A DNA stretch of 64,000 nt from Rhodospirillaceae bacterium (lineage in GTDB: Bacteria > Pseudomonadota > Alphaproteobacteria > Rhodospirillales > Rhodospirillaceae). The stretch spans positions 1 through 64,000 of the forward strand of contig JAQWRV010000017.1 of NCBI GenBank assembly GCA_029243545.1, read 5' to 3'. Position 1 is the stretch's first letter. Every line of letters begins with the position of its first letter. A program made the position numbers and the translations under genes. The notes beneath the pieces are model-generated. The model was given only the letters and a program-made list of their open reading frames with translations. It was not told the DNA's origin and did not search any database. Below are positions 26,119 to 35,039 of this stretch, one piece after another.

Positions 26119-27522
26119 ATGGGAAAAACCCTCTACGATAAAATTTGGGATGCTCATGTCGTGCATCAAGCCGAGTCTGGCGAATGCCTCATCTACATTG
26201 ACCGGCATCTTGTTCAAGAAGTGTCCAGCCCGCAGGCCTTTCAAGGCTTGCGAGATGCGGGACGGGGCGTGCATCGGCCAAAGGCATCTCTGGCAATGCC
26301 TGATCATGCCATGCCGACGACACCAGACCGGCTCGAAAAAATCGATGACCCAGAGGCGCGGGATCAATTGGCGGCGCTGCTCGAGTACACCAGCGAGTTC
26401 AAGGTTCCTTACATCGAACTGGCAGACCGGCGCCAAGGTATCGTCCACATTGTTGGGCCGGAGCAGGGTTTCACACTGCCAGGAACAACGCTGGTGTGTG
26501 GAGATTCCCATACCTCGACACATGGCGCGCTTGGTGCGCTGGCGTTCGGGGTCGGCACGTCTGAAATCGAACATATGCTGGCAACGCAGTGCCACATCAT
26601 GCGCAAAGCCAAATCGTTACGAGTCAACGTAACTGGAACGCTGCCTTTGGGTGTTACGGCAAAAGATATGGCACTGGCTATCATTGCCACACTGGGAACG
26701 GCTGGCGGAACAGGCTGCGCAATCGAGTATGCCGGCGCAGCCGTGCGGAATTTGTCCATGGAAGGGCGGATGACGCTGTGTAATCTCACCATCGAAGCCG
26801 GCGCGCGCACGGGCATGGTCGCGCCTGATGACACGACGTTTGCCTATATCAAGGGCCGGCCGCACGCCCCCCAAGGAGATCATTGGGGGAAGGCTGTCAC
26901 CTATTGGAAGTCATTGACGTCCGATTCCGATGCAGTCTTCTATCAAGAGATTACGCTGGACGCTACGGCCATTGCTCCGCGCGTCACATGGGGCACCAGC
27001 CCGGAAGATTCTGCTCCGATTACCGGCATCGTTCCCAGTCCTGCCGATTACGCTGACCCTGATAAACGCAAAGCCGTTGTACGTTCTTTGGACTACATGG
27101 GTTTAACGCCCGGTGTGCCGCTGACGGACCTTAAAGTGGACCGGGTTTTTATAGGCTCTTGTACCAATGGCCGAATCGAAGACATTCGCGCCGCCGCAGC
27201 TGTGGCTAAGGGACGCCATGTAGTTGACGGCCTTGGTGCCATGGTCGTCCCCGGCTCAGGCCTAGTGAAAAAACAAGCTGAGGATGAAGGTCTTGATCAG
27301 ATCCTTATTGAGGCCGGTTTCGAGTGGCGGGAGCCGGGATGTTCCATGTGTGTGGGCATAAACCCTGACCGGATCGAGGCTGGGCAACGGTGTGCATCCA
27401 CATCCAACCGTAATTTTGAAGGCCGCCAGGGTCGAGGTGGCCGGACCCATCTTGTCAGCCCCGCCATGGCCGCTGCAGCGGCAGTGAATGGCCATCTCAC
27501 GGATGTCCGCGACTTGTCTTAA
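26119..27522 (+). CDS. leuC: 3-isopropylmalate dehydratase large subunit (LeuC-type)
   Basis: 467 residues, the standard length of bacterial LeuC. Aconitase-family 4Fe-4S protein that, with LeuD, isomerises 2-isopropylmalate to 3-isopropylmalate in leucine synthesis. Seen: [19 protein letters not shown], the cluster Cys in [12 protein letters not shown] and in [12 protein letters not shown], and the substrate loop [18 protein letters not shown]. No leuD follows, nor leuA/leuB nearby, which is unusual; the partner must be elsewhere, or this is a paralogue for a related hydroxy-acid (for example citramalate) pathway. ATG start; ribosome site weak. Confidence 0.88.
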   Translation: MGKTLYDKIWDAHVVHQAESGECLIYIDRHLVQEVSSPQAFQGLRDAGRGVHRPKASLAMPDHAMPTTPDRLEKIDDPEARDQLAALLEYTSEFKVPYIELADRRQGIVHIVGPEQGFTLPGTTLVCGDSHTSTHGALGALAFGVGTSEIEHMLATQCHIMRKAKSLRVNVTGTLPLGVTAKDMALAIIATLGTAGGTGCAIEYAGAAVRNLSMEGRMTLCNLTIEAGARTGMVAPDDTTFAYIKGRPHAPQGDHWGKAVTYWKSLTSDSDAVFYQEITLDATAIAPRVTWGTSPEDSAPITGIVPSPADYADPDKRKAVVRSLDYMGLTPGVPLTDLKVDRVFIGSCTNGRIEDIRAAAAVAKGRHVVDGLGAMVVPGSGLVKKQAEDEGLDQILIEAGFEWREPGCSMCVGINPDRIEAGQRCASTSNRNFEGRQGRGGRTHLVSPAMAAAAAVNGHLTDVRDLS

Positions 27523-27556
27523 ACGTGGCCTTGCTATGAGAAGCGATGGTTTTTGG

Positions 27557-27585
27557 CCGTGTGGCTGCCACGGATTTTATTTCTT
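27557..27585 (+). terminator. possible terminator after leuC
   Basis: CCGTG (27557-27561) can pair with CACGG (27569-27573), with TGGC/GCCA inside as an alternative, followed by ATTTTATTTCTTT. It lies 35 bases after the leuC stop. Confidence 0.45.
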
Positions 27586-27966
27586 TAGGGGCTAAAACGT
27601 ATTGCACAGAGTACGCCGGTCACCTCTAAGCGGCCATTTTGGCCTCGTTTTGGCTAATTCATTGGAATTGGCGTCTGAATCAACTGCCCTTCGTTATGTG
27701 AAGTGCTCCTTATTCTATGCAAAAATGTGCTATAAGGCGGCGTAGATAGTATTGGGGGGTTTCAGAGACATAGCCGCTAATGCTTTACCAGCAGCTGACG
27801 TTTCCGTTGATTAGGTGCGGACTGCTCCGGCCGGGTTTCGGTGGGTCTCGACTGAATAGATAACTTTCTCTCCATTGCTAACCGCGCCGTTGCAACCATC
27901 GCAAGCCGGAACACGAAAATCAAACAGGACTGATTCGGCGCCCCTCCAGCCGGCATAAATGATTCT
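27586..27966 (+). other. gap with no recognised gene
   Basis: On the minus strand a short open frame contains SVLFDFRVPACDGCNG-like text that I cannot place. On the plus strand GTGCTATAAGG near 27727-27737 could be a -10 element for the next gene. Nothing firm is visible. Confidence 0.4.
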
Positions 27967-28866
27967 ATGATAAAACTGGGTGAAAAGTTTCTGCGCGGTG
28001 CATACACACCGCTTGTCACACCGTTCAACGGCAGTCTGGTCGATTACGACGCTTTCGCTCGTTTTGTCGACTGGCAAATCAGAAATGGGGCAAACGGTTT
28101 GGTTGTCTGCGGCACGTCGGCCGAGCCTATGTCCTTAACCGTCACCGAACGGCAAAACCTTCTCCGAATCGCGGTTGGTGCAGCACGCCGGAGGGTGCCG
28201 GTTATAGCCCATACCGGTGCCGCATCATTAGCCGATACTTGGACTTTAACGGAACATGCCGAACAAGTAGGCGTCGATGCGGTGATGTTAATGATGCCGC
28301 CATTTGTTAAAGCGCCGCAAAGAGGGTTGCGGTCGTTCATTGGGTATGTGTCCAGGGCCACGACCAAGCCGATCTTGCTGTATCAAATTCCAAGCCGGAC
28401 GGCATCCACCATCGAGATTGATACCCTGGAAGACCTATGTGAAGACGTTCCCTCCATTATTGGAATGAAACAGTCTTCCAAGGATGAAGAGTTTGACCGG
28501 GAAGCCATATCGCGCATGGGAGATGAGTTTCGCCTTTTTATGGGGCTACCTGAGCTTGCCTACGAACGTATTCCTAAGATGGCCTGCGGGCTGATTGTTG
28601 CGCTGGGCAATGTCGTGCCCAAGAAAATTTCTGAACTGTGTGCGCTCGCTCGTCAGGGTGAAATGTCTGAGGCCGCAGCGCTACACCAGGAACTCAGCGC
28701 TCTTAACGATTCTGCTTTCCAAGATACCAGCCCTATTGGGGTGAAATACATGGCTTGGAAGTTGGGTTTGATTCCATCAGGGGCATGCCGTCTGCCGTTG
28801 ATGCCGCCTCAGCCTGAAGACATTGAGGCCATGGACGAGGCGTTGGAAGAAGCAGGTTTTCTGTAG
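27967..28866 (+). CDS. dihydrodipicolinate synthase family (DapA/N-acetylneuraminate lyase) protein
   Basis: 299 residues, class I aldolase-type TIM barrel. Seen: AYTPLVTPFNG, GTSAEPMSLT (the GTTGE-type loop, altered), PILLYQIPSRT with the catalytic Tyr, and SIIGMKQSSKD with the Schiff-base Lys. The changed GTSAE loop and the location outside a lysine operon argue that it acts on another 2-oxo acid rather than making dihydrodipicolinate; members include 4-hydroxy-2-oxoglutarate aldolase and 5-keto-4-deoxyglucarate dehydratase. The ATG at 27967 fits the family start but has no clear ribosome site. Confidence 0.88.
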   Translation: MIKLGEKFLRGAYTPLVTPFNGSLVDYDAFARFVDWQIRNGANGLVVCGTSAEPMSLTVTERQNLLRIAVGAARRRVPVIAHTGAASLADTWTLTEHAEQVGVDAVMLMMPPFVKAPQRGLRSFIGYVSRATTKPILLYQIPSRTASTIEIDTLEDLCEDVPSIIGMKQSSKDEEFDREAISRMGDEFRLFMGLPELAYERIPKMACGLIVALGNVVPKKISELCALARQGEMSEAAALHQELSALNDSAFQDTSPIGVKYMAWKLGLIPSGACRLPLMPPQPEDIEAMDEALEEAGFL

Positions 28867-29289
28867 AGCCAGCTGAAACCCCGCCGCGATGAAACTGGGT
28901 GGGGCTCTTGGCGTCGCAGATCAATGTCTGCGCTGGTTGCTGAGATTAGCGATAAATAACCGTCTTCCTCAGAAGCGGTTCGCAAATCACGTATGTCAGT
29001 CCTTGTGATCGGGCGGATACATGCTGTTTAGTCAACCTCCAATCTTGTAACTGCTCGTACCAAATACCTGCGCAGCGGTTCCGTGTCACAGCGGAGGCCT
29101 CCACGTGGGCTGCTGTCAGCTGCTTACAACAGGATAGCGCTGTGCCTTTATCTGCCCCCTATCAATGCGCGTCCGACAAGCACCCTTGACCGAACCTTTT
29201 TCCCTCTGCACGAATAGGGGGGGTACATCCTGAGAGCATTGCGATTCGCGTGACCTAAACCTAAACGCAAAAAATGAGGGGCTGAATTT
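28867..29289 (+). other. gap with a hairpin but no recognised gene
   Basis: CCCCGCC (28879-28885) can pair with GGTGGGG (28899-28905) just after the DapA-family stop, but no T run follows, so it is at best a weak terminator. The remaining bases show no coding likeness on either strand and no repeat that I can see. Confidence 0.4.
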
Positions 29290-29952
29290 ATGGGATTGAC
29301 CATCACGCTAACAGCTGGAGACGGACATACCTTTGAGGCTTATGTGGCTGAGCCGGAGGGCGAGGCAAAAGCGAGTGTGGTGGTGATTCAGGAGATTTTT
29401 GGGGTCAACGACCATATGAAAGAGATCACGGACGAGTTTGCGGCTAACGGCTATAGCGCTGTCTGCCCCGCCTTTTTTAACCGTATCGCGCCCGGAGCTG
29501 TTTTGTCCTATACGGATTTCAGCCGGGGGCGGGAGCTTATCGGCCAAATCACCGATGACATGGTGATCGCCGATGTTAATGCTGCAGCCGATCAAATCCG
29601 TCCGGCCGGCAAAGTGGGGGTGATCGGTTATTGCTGGGGCGGGGCCATGGCTTTTCTCAGTGCTTGCAAAGCCAACGTGGATTGGGGTGTCTCGTACTAT
29701 GGAACGCGCATCACCAAATATAGCCCAACCATGAAACCTAAGGTTCCGTTTCAGCATCACTACGGTGAGATGGATAAATCGTTTCCTATGGATGCGGTTG
29801 AGAAAGTGATAGCCGAACAGTCAGAAGCAGAGCATTTCGTTTACCCAGGCGCAAATCACGGATTCAGTTGTGACGCCCGGCCACAGTACAACGCAGAGGC
29901 CGCTGCCCTAGCCTTTGAAAGAACACTCCAGTTTTTTGAAGCCAATCTGTAG
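29290..29952 (+). CDS. dienelactone hydrolase family protein
   Basis: 220 residues, alpha/beta hydrolase with Cys nucleophile. Seen: VVVIQEIFGVNDHMKEITDE near the N-terminus as in DLH, the elbow GYCWGG (about 115-120, Cys), the acid in GEMDKSFP and the His in PGANHGFSC. All three catalytic positions are present. Dienelactone hydrolases open lactones in chlorocatechol breakdown, but the family is broad. ATG with GAGGGG upstream. Followed after 38 bases by a TauE/SafE permease. Confidence 0.9.
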   Translation: MGLTITLTAGDGHTFEAYVAEPEGEAKASVVVIQEIFGVNDHMKEITDEFAANGYSAVCPAFFNRIAPGAVLSYTDFSRGRELIGQITDDMVIADVNAAADQIRPAGKVGVIGYCWGGAMAFLSACKANVDWGVSYYGTRITKYSPTMKPKVPFQHHYGEMDKSFPMDAVEKVIAEQSEAEHFVYPGANHGFSCDARPQYNAEAAALAFERTLQFFEANL

Positions 29953-29990
29953 ACCGCTACGCCTGCGGCCAATTCAAAACAGTATCGGGT

Positions 29991-30740
29991 ATGCCAGAGC
30001 TTGATCTTACGACCATCTTGACAATCGCCGGAGCATTTGCCCTAGGCGGTATGGCCAAGGGGACATTTGGTCTCGGCATGCCGTTCTTGGCGCTGCCAGT
30101 GCTGGTGACGGTTGTGCCGTATCAGATTGCAGTGGCCCTATTTCTTATTCCGAACTTCACTGCAAACTTCCAGCAGGCATTACGCAAGGGGATGTGGAGG
30201 TGCAACTTACGTCGCTACATCTGGCTTATCACGCCGATGTTGGTAACGATTCTTTTCTCAGTGCAGATTCTTGTTCGCATGAAACAAGAGACAGGCCTTC
30301 TTATTCTTGGCGTGATTGCGCTTGTGTTCGTCGCAACCCAAGTGTTTCCGCTCAAGCTCCGGGTCAAGCCGGCGTGGGAGTGGTGGCTAAATCCCGTGGT
30401 GGGTATTGCGGCTGGAATTTTGTGCGGTATTTCCGGTCTCTATGGGCCCATCCTGATAGTCTATTTAATGGCGCAACGGCTGCCGAAGGACGAATTTGTT
30501 TCTGCACTGGCGCTTATGTACTTCCTTGGTTCAATTCCGCTTTCAGCCGGCCTTGCGTATGCAAACCTTTTGACCTTCGACGTCGCTGTAATCTCCCTGG
30601 CTGGCGCTGTTATTATTGGTTTTATGATTCTTGTTGGGCAGCGCCTGCGAGATCACCTCGATGAAGACCGGTATCGGAAGCTGATTCTCGGACTGCTATT
30701 CTTGATCGGTTGCGATTTGTTGCGCCGCGCGCTGATTTGA
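29991..30740 (+). CDS. TauE/SafE family sulfite/organic-anion exporter-like permease
   Basis: 249 residues, seven to eight predicted helices. GAFALGGMAKGTFGLGMPFL near residues 14-33 and VGIAAGILCGISGLYGPILI in the second half are the two repeated G-rich motifs of the family. These proteins are proposed to move sulfite, sulfoacetate or other small organic anions across the inner membrane; substrate here unknown. Likely co-transcribed with the hydrolase upstream. Converges with the polysaccharide ligase/polymerase gene five bases later. Confidence 0.88.
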   Translation: MPELDLTTILTIAGAFALGGMAKGTFGLGMPFLALPVLVTVVPYQIAVALFLIPNFTANFQQALRKGMWRCNLRRYIWLITPMLVTILFSVQILVRMKQETGLLILGVIALVFVATQVFPLKLRVKPAWEWWLNPVVGIAAGILCGISGLYGPILIVYLMAQRLPKDEFVSALALMYFLGSIPLSAGLAYANLLTFDVAVISLAGAVIIGFMILVGQRLRDHLDEDRYRKLILGLLFLIGCDLLRRALI

Positions 30741-30745
30741 TCATG

Positions 30746-31957
30746 TCAAGCGGGGACCATTTGTGGCGCATCTTCCGAATGGCGGTCAGTTCCATTGGGA
30801 AACGGGTTGAACCAGTATGCCGACGGCTGCCTGACTAGCAGCATGTAAAGCAGAAACTGATCGAATAATGAAATGTACCAGAATAGATTTTCCTGAAAGA
30901 TTGCGTCGACCAAAATAGGGGCAAGGAAAATCAGAACCGCTGGCTTACCGGCTATTCTACTAACGATAAAAGCCGCAAGGGTGAGCGCAAGAAACAATCC
31001 ATGCGTTGCCAATAAGGACATGTAGGAACTGTGCGGATATTGGCCCGTGGAAAGAATAAGACGTTCAGAGTAGTTGCCGAAGAATAGATGGTCACCGATG
31101 AAAGTGATTGTCTCGTTCCATAGATCCGCCCGCCCTGACAATTGCTCAATGATGATGCTGAAAGAAATATCGCCTAAAGAGGCAGCAGAGTCCCGCGTGA
31201 ACTGCCCAACAATTTGTGTGGCATAAAAACTGAGGACGGACAGGATGACGGCGCTGGCAAAGGTGTGGCGGAACCGCCAGCCATGTCTGCGCAGATCCAT
31301 AATCATCAATACGCCGATGAATAGACCGAAGGCGAGTAAACCGGATCTCTTGAAATTCAATATGGCGGCACCGGCGAATAAGATAGACAGCAGCCACCGT
31401 GTCCGCGGCCTAAGGTCGAGCATGAAGGTTAGGACAAAGGCGAGTAGGATTTTAGCGCCGGCAATAGTCGAGGTCCCCGACAAGCCCATGGGCCGGATAA
31501 AGTATAAGAGCTGAATATCCTGCGCGTCTTTGGTGAAGAGGAATTCCGTCGTGGTGGTGACGACTTCTTGTTGTGGAAAAAAGAATCGAATCCCAAGGGC
31601 AAACTGAATGTAAATACACAGCACTTCGATGACGAGTAGCAGGAGAACCAATTTCCATGTGGTGTCGTTGAGGCTGCGGGCGGCGAGATAACCAAATACC
31701 AGGATCAGACACCCCAGTAGTCCATTGTTGACGAATAATGAGTCAGGAAAGTGCTGCTCCACGGCAAGACCCAGGAGCGCATTGAGGCCGACGCCGACGA
31801 TGAAAAGAATGAACAGCCGGTCTTTGCGGCTGAAGGACGGGTCAAAGACTAAAACCGAAAACAGGGCGTATAGAATGAGCCCAGAATTAGGCAAAATGAA
31901 GGTGGTTGGCAGGTAAAGGAGAAAAGCCTGCGCAAACCTGAGAGGGGGCGGAATCAT
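30746..31957 (-). CDS. O-antigen ligase/polymerase-like membrane protein (Wzy/WaaL type)
   Basis: 403 residues, about ten to twelve predicted helices. The large loop between the late helices has RADLWNETITFIGDHLFFG, NYSERL and TGQYPHSSYMSLLATHG, the last being the H-S/N-x-Y/F motif of the O-antigen ligase/polymerase (Wzy_C) family. It would join repeat units into a polymer or onto a lipid carrier on the periplasmic face. It lies at the edge of the polysaccharide locus, next to a decayed small gene. Wzy and WaaL cannot be told apart by eye; since a Wzx and a Wzz are present, polymerase is the better guess. Confidence 0.85.
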   Translation of the reverse strand: MIPPPLRFAQAFLLYLPTTFILPNSGLILYALFSVLVFDPSFSRKDRLFILFIVGVGLNALLGLAVEQHFPDSLFVNNGLLGCLILVFGYLAARSLNDTTWKLVLLLLVIEVLCIYIQFALGIRFFFPQQEVVTTTTEFLFTKDAQDIQLLYFIRPMGLSGTSTIAGAKILLAFVLTFMLDLRPRTRWLLSILFAGAAILNFKRSGLLAFGLFIGVLMIMDLRRHGWRFRHTFASAVILSVLSFYATQIVGQFTRDSAASLGDISFSIIIEQLSGRADLWNETITFIGDHLFFGNYSERLILSTGQYPHSSYMSLLATHGLFLALTLAAFIVSRIAGKPAVLIFLAPILVDAIFQENLFWYISLFDQFLLYMLLVRQPSAYWFNPFPNGTDRHSEDAPQMVPA

Positions 31958-31989
31958 TGCACTATTATAGCGTTAAGACGCGCCAATAA

Positions 31990-32025
31990 TTCAAGCCGAC
32001 GTTCAAGCTGGCGTTCAAGCGGCCG
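31990..32025. repeat. 12-base tandem repeat, three copies
   Basis: TTCAAGCCGACG (31990-32001), TTCAAGCTGGCG (32002-32013), TTCAAGCGGCCG (32014-32025). Each unit starts with TTCAAGC and ends in CG. It lies just upstream of the Wzy-like gene (minus strand) and overlaps the end of a decayed gene. Confidence 0.8.
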
Positions 32026-32299
32026 ATGCAGCTGTGGGCGCCGGTGCAGGCGCAGGCCACGTCGCGGTCTGGAACCCAGCCCAAATGAACAGCAGACCTC
32101 CAAATTCACCAATATAAAGCGCCTCGATGATTCTATCTTGGCCATGGTGCCACTGACCCCCGGAAGTATTACACTAAAGGCGATCAGTGCATTTCCGATC
32201 GCACGATTTCCAGCGTTGGGGCCTGTTCTTGGCGAATCGCACGGCGCTGAGAATGGCCCCGCCGATGAGGAAGATGACCGCGTACCCATGGCCCCTCAT
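32015..32299 (-). pseudogene. probable frameshifted small membrane protein
   Basis: From the ATG at 32299 one frame reads MRGHGYAVIFLIGGAILSAV and RFAKNRPQRW, then meets a stop. The +1 frame carries on with GNALIAFSVILPGVSGTMAK. The first frame then resumes with RIIEALYIGEFGGLLFIWAG and FQTATWPAPAPAP, ending at 32015. Joined, this is a plausible three-helix protein of about 95 residues. Two compensating shifts and a stop explain the pattern. I do not recognise the family. The bases from 32300 to 32472 show nothing further. Confidence 0.45.
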
Positions 32300-32472
32300 C
32301 CCAGAATTTCGTGGAAATATCTATATTTTGCAAGCAATTATAAGATTATGTGCTGCTTTGGCTGACGCTGGTAATAAACGAATAAACGGGCCGTCAAAAA
32401 AAAGAGTCATAAATTCTGACCTATTCTCGATTCTACAACCAAATATCGTATATTTAGGGGCGCTAGCGTCGG

Positions 32473-34350
32473 TTATTCGTCTTCGGCGCCCTCACGCCGG
32501 GCCATTATTTCGTCGAACCGGGGCATGGTGGCATGACCTTCGGCCGAAACGCCCTTGCCTTTAAACACCACACCAACCGTCTCCCATAAGATTTTGAGGT
32601 CCAGACCAAAGTTCAGATGATCTACGTACCAGACATCGAGATCGAACTTCTCCTCCCAGCTGAGCGCGTTCCGCCCATGCACTTGGGCGTAGCCGGTTAC
32701 TCCGGGGCGGACATCATGACGACGGGTCTGTTCTGAGGAATAGTGGGGAAGGTATTCCATTAGAAGGGGGCGTGGACCGACGAAACTCATATCACCCAAG
32801 AATACGTTGAAAAGCCCGGGCAGTTCATCGAGCGATGTGCGCCTGAGAACTTGTCCTAATGGTGTAAGCCGTTCGGCGTCAGACTGCCGTGCGCCCTTTT
32901 CTTTATGACTGTTCGTCATGGTGCGGAATTTTAAAATGCGAAAGGGACGTTCTTTAAAGCCGGGCCTTGTCTGGGAAAAGAAAATAGGCTGTCCCATCTT
33001 TATAAGAATAAGGATTGAAATAACGAGTAGAACCGGTGACAGCACAATCAACCCTACTCCTGATGCTGTGATGTCAAAGAGGCGTTTTAGACGAAGGGTT
33101 CTCTTTCGCCGCCGCACGGGTGCTGGATCCTCGTCAGCGGTTTGCTCAAGAACTGAGCGAAATTCTCCAGCCAAGCGATCCCGATTAAAGCGACTATCGG
33201 CTAATGCAGCGGCTTGTTCACTTGCTCGCCGTAAGCCATCGGTGTCCTTGAGAAATTCAAGTAGTTCCTGAGCAGCGCCGTTTGGGTCGTCGGGCGACAA
33301 TGCTAGTCCGGCGCCACGCGATTCGACTAATTCGGCCTGCCATCCGCCATAGTTGACGACAATCGGTTTACCCGCAGCCAGAGCGTCAAAAACCTTGTTG
33401 GCCGAATTGTGCTGCATCTCCGGCAGGTTCTGAAATAGAGAAATTGAGACAGTTGCGGACGCAAGCACGTCAGGCATATCGGTCTTAGCAACCCATGGGA
33501 TCATCCAGAAATTCTGATTTAGAACACCTATAGACTCCGCCTGGGCTTTTATGTGGTTTTTGTCGGCGCCGTCTCCGCACACTAGAAACTTGACGCTAGA
33601 GTCTAGGTGCAACATAGCACCAGCAAGCGTAACCAAATATCCGACATTGTTGATCTGTCCCAACGTCCCGCCATAGACGACGAGAGGCCCGCCCCTGAGG
33701 TGTGGGTGTTGGTCAAGGAATGCGTCTGCCCGATCATTACCCACGCGGAACAACGCCACATCACAGGCGTTAGGAATTACGGTAACGTGATCTTCTGCGA
33801 TGCCGGAGCGGACGACGCCCTCTTTCATGCCGGGCGACAAAGCGATGACCCGGGCGGCTGACGCGTAAGCAAAACGCTCCAGGGTTTTGGCCGCCCATTT
33901 GCTGATCGGCTGTTTAAGGGCGCCGACAGCGATTGGTAAATCGGGCCATAAGTCTCTTACTTCAAACACCAGGGGCGCGGCTTTGAAACGGCTCGCGAAA
34001 TATCCTGGCGCGATAATTGTGAGAGGTGTTGATGTGGCGACCACCACATCAACATTTTTCACCCGGGCGGCTTCAGCCATGGCGCAGAAGGCAAACCTCA
34101 AGAATGCCCAGATCCGCCGGCCAAACCCCATTTGATTGTTGTAGGGCACTCGTAAAACGATGAGATCGATGCCGTCGATCTCTAGGCGTGTCGTGCGCGT
34201 TAGGCCATAAGTATCGGGAAAAAAGGCGGACGATGTAATGAGTGTTACCCGATGTCCGGCTTCGACCAACCGCCGTGCCATTTCATAGGACCGGGTTCCA
34301 CCGGCACCGTCCGGAGGGCAGAAATATTGGTGGAGATAGAGGGCATGCAT
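32473..34350 (-). CDS. fusion of GT4 glycosyltransferase and initiating sugar-phosphate transferase
   Basis: About 625 residues from the ATG at 34350; the frame is open to 34431. Residues 1 to about 400 form a WbuB-like GT-B glycosyltransferase: MHALYLHQYFCPPDGAGGTR, RVIALSPGMKEGV, VVYGGTLGQINNVGYLV and the donor site SANKVFDALAAGKPIVVNYG. After a linker, residues about 418-610 are a bacterial sugar transferase (PglC/WcaJ C-terminal type): one hydrophobic hairpin (LFDITASGVGLIVLSPVLLV), FFSQTRPGFKERPFRILKFR, RRTSLDELPGLFNVFLGDMS, FVGPRPLL. The second domain moves a sugar phosphate to undecaprenyl phosphate; the first would add the next sugar. These are usually two genes. Starts the minus-strand part of the locus. 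Confidence 0.88.
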   Translation of the reverse strand: MHALYLHQYFCPPDGAGGTRSYEMARRLVEAGHRVTLITSSAFFPDTYGLTRTTRLEIDGIDLIVLRVPYNNQMGFGRRIWAFLRFAFCAMAEAARVKNVDVVVATSTPLTIIAPGYFASRFKAAPLVFEVRDLWPDLPIAVGALKQPISKWAAKTLERFAYASAARVIALSPGMKEGVVRSGIAEDHVTVIPNACDVALFRVGNDRADAFLDQHPHLRGGPLVVYGGTLGQINNVGYLVTLAGAMLHLDSSVKFLVCGDGADKNHIKAQAESIGVLNQNFWMIPWVAKTDMPDVLASATVSISLFQNLPEMQHNSANKVFDALAAGKPIVVNYGGWQAELVESRGAGLALSPDDPNGAAQELLEFLKDTDGLRRASEQAAALADSRFNRDRLAGEFRSVLEQTADEDPAPVRRRKRTLRLKRLFDITASGVGLIVLSPVLLVISILILIKMGQPIFFSQTRPGFKERPFRILKFRTMTNSHKEKGARQSDAERLTPLGQVLRRTSLDELPGLFNVFLGDMSFVGPRPLLMEYLPHYSSEQTRRHDVRPGVTGYAQVHGRNALSWEEKFDLDVWYVDHLNFGLDLKILWETVGVVFKGKGVSAEGHATMPRFDEIMARREGAEDE

Positions 34351-34414
34351 CTCGCTAGTATACAGGCCAGTCGGCCCGTGCGGAATCCCCGACGTATGAT
34401 CTAAAGCAGGTGTT

Positions 34415-34837
34415 CTAGAGCGGATTCGCAACTGCTGCAGGGTCGATCATCTTCTTATTTAGGGCTTTGTGGATGGCATCAGGCAATGTCTTAATCGAGA
34501 CAGGCTTAGATAAGAAACCGGAAATGCCGAGTTCTGCTGCTTTTTCCAATTGAGACATTCCGGTATAGGCGGTGAGGATGACAAAAGGTAATTCAGATAT
34601 AAATGCATTTGGCGCGGCGCGTATAACTTTTAGGCAGGTGAAGCCGCCCATAACTGGCATATCCAGGTCGAGAAAGGCCATGTCGATTTTACCGTGGGCC
34701 GCCATTAGGAGCTTGATCGCATCACGGCCATTCTCGGCCACATGTATCGTGCCGACTCCCGCCTACGCCAGGACCTGGCGGACCATTTCGCGCGTGTAAT
34801 ATTCGTCCTCAATGAGGAGGATACCTACGTTCGCCAA
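34415..34837 (-). pseudogene. CheY-like response regulator broken by an amber codon
   Basis: A TTG start at 34837 with GGAGG just upstream gives ANVGILLIEDEYYTREMVRQ, VLA and then TAG (34765-34763). The same frame goes on: AGVGTIHVAENGRDAIKLLM, then AFLDLDMPVMGG with the phosphoacceptor Asp, and LTAYTG and FLSKPVS with the conserved Thr and Lys. So a complete single-domain receiver of about 140 residues is present apart from one nonsense codon. The part after the stop could be made from GTG 34741, but would lack the acidic pocket. No histidine kinase is nearby. Confidence 0.85.
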
Positions 34838-35039
34838 TGCCTCCTACCGGAGGGGGTTTGTCTCGTTGCCCAGACATGGCTCGATTCCTCAAATGGTGCA
34901 GTTTCGCTGGGGTGTCTATGGCAGGCTGTTGCCAGTCATATGGTCGAATATCTTACACATTGGCGGTAAACATCATATAAAGACGCACGTGGGGGCGTGC
35001 TTTCCGGGCTGATTTGCTGTTTATTACAAGGACTTCGCG

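Noticed and set aside
27777-28077. Minus-strand frames with text such as SVLFDFRVPACDGCNG before the DapA-family gene.
   Set aside because: No family recognised and no start signal; part of it overlaps the DapA-family gene. Not enough to call a remnant.
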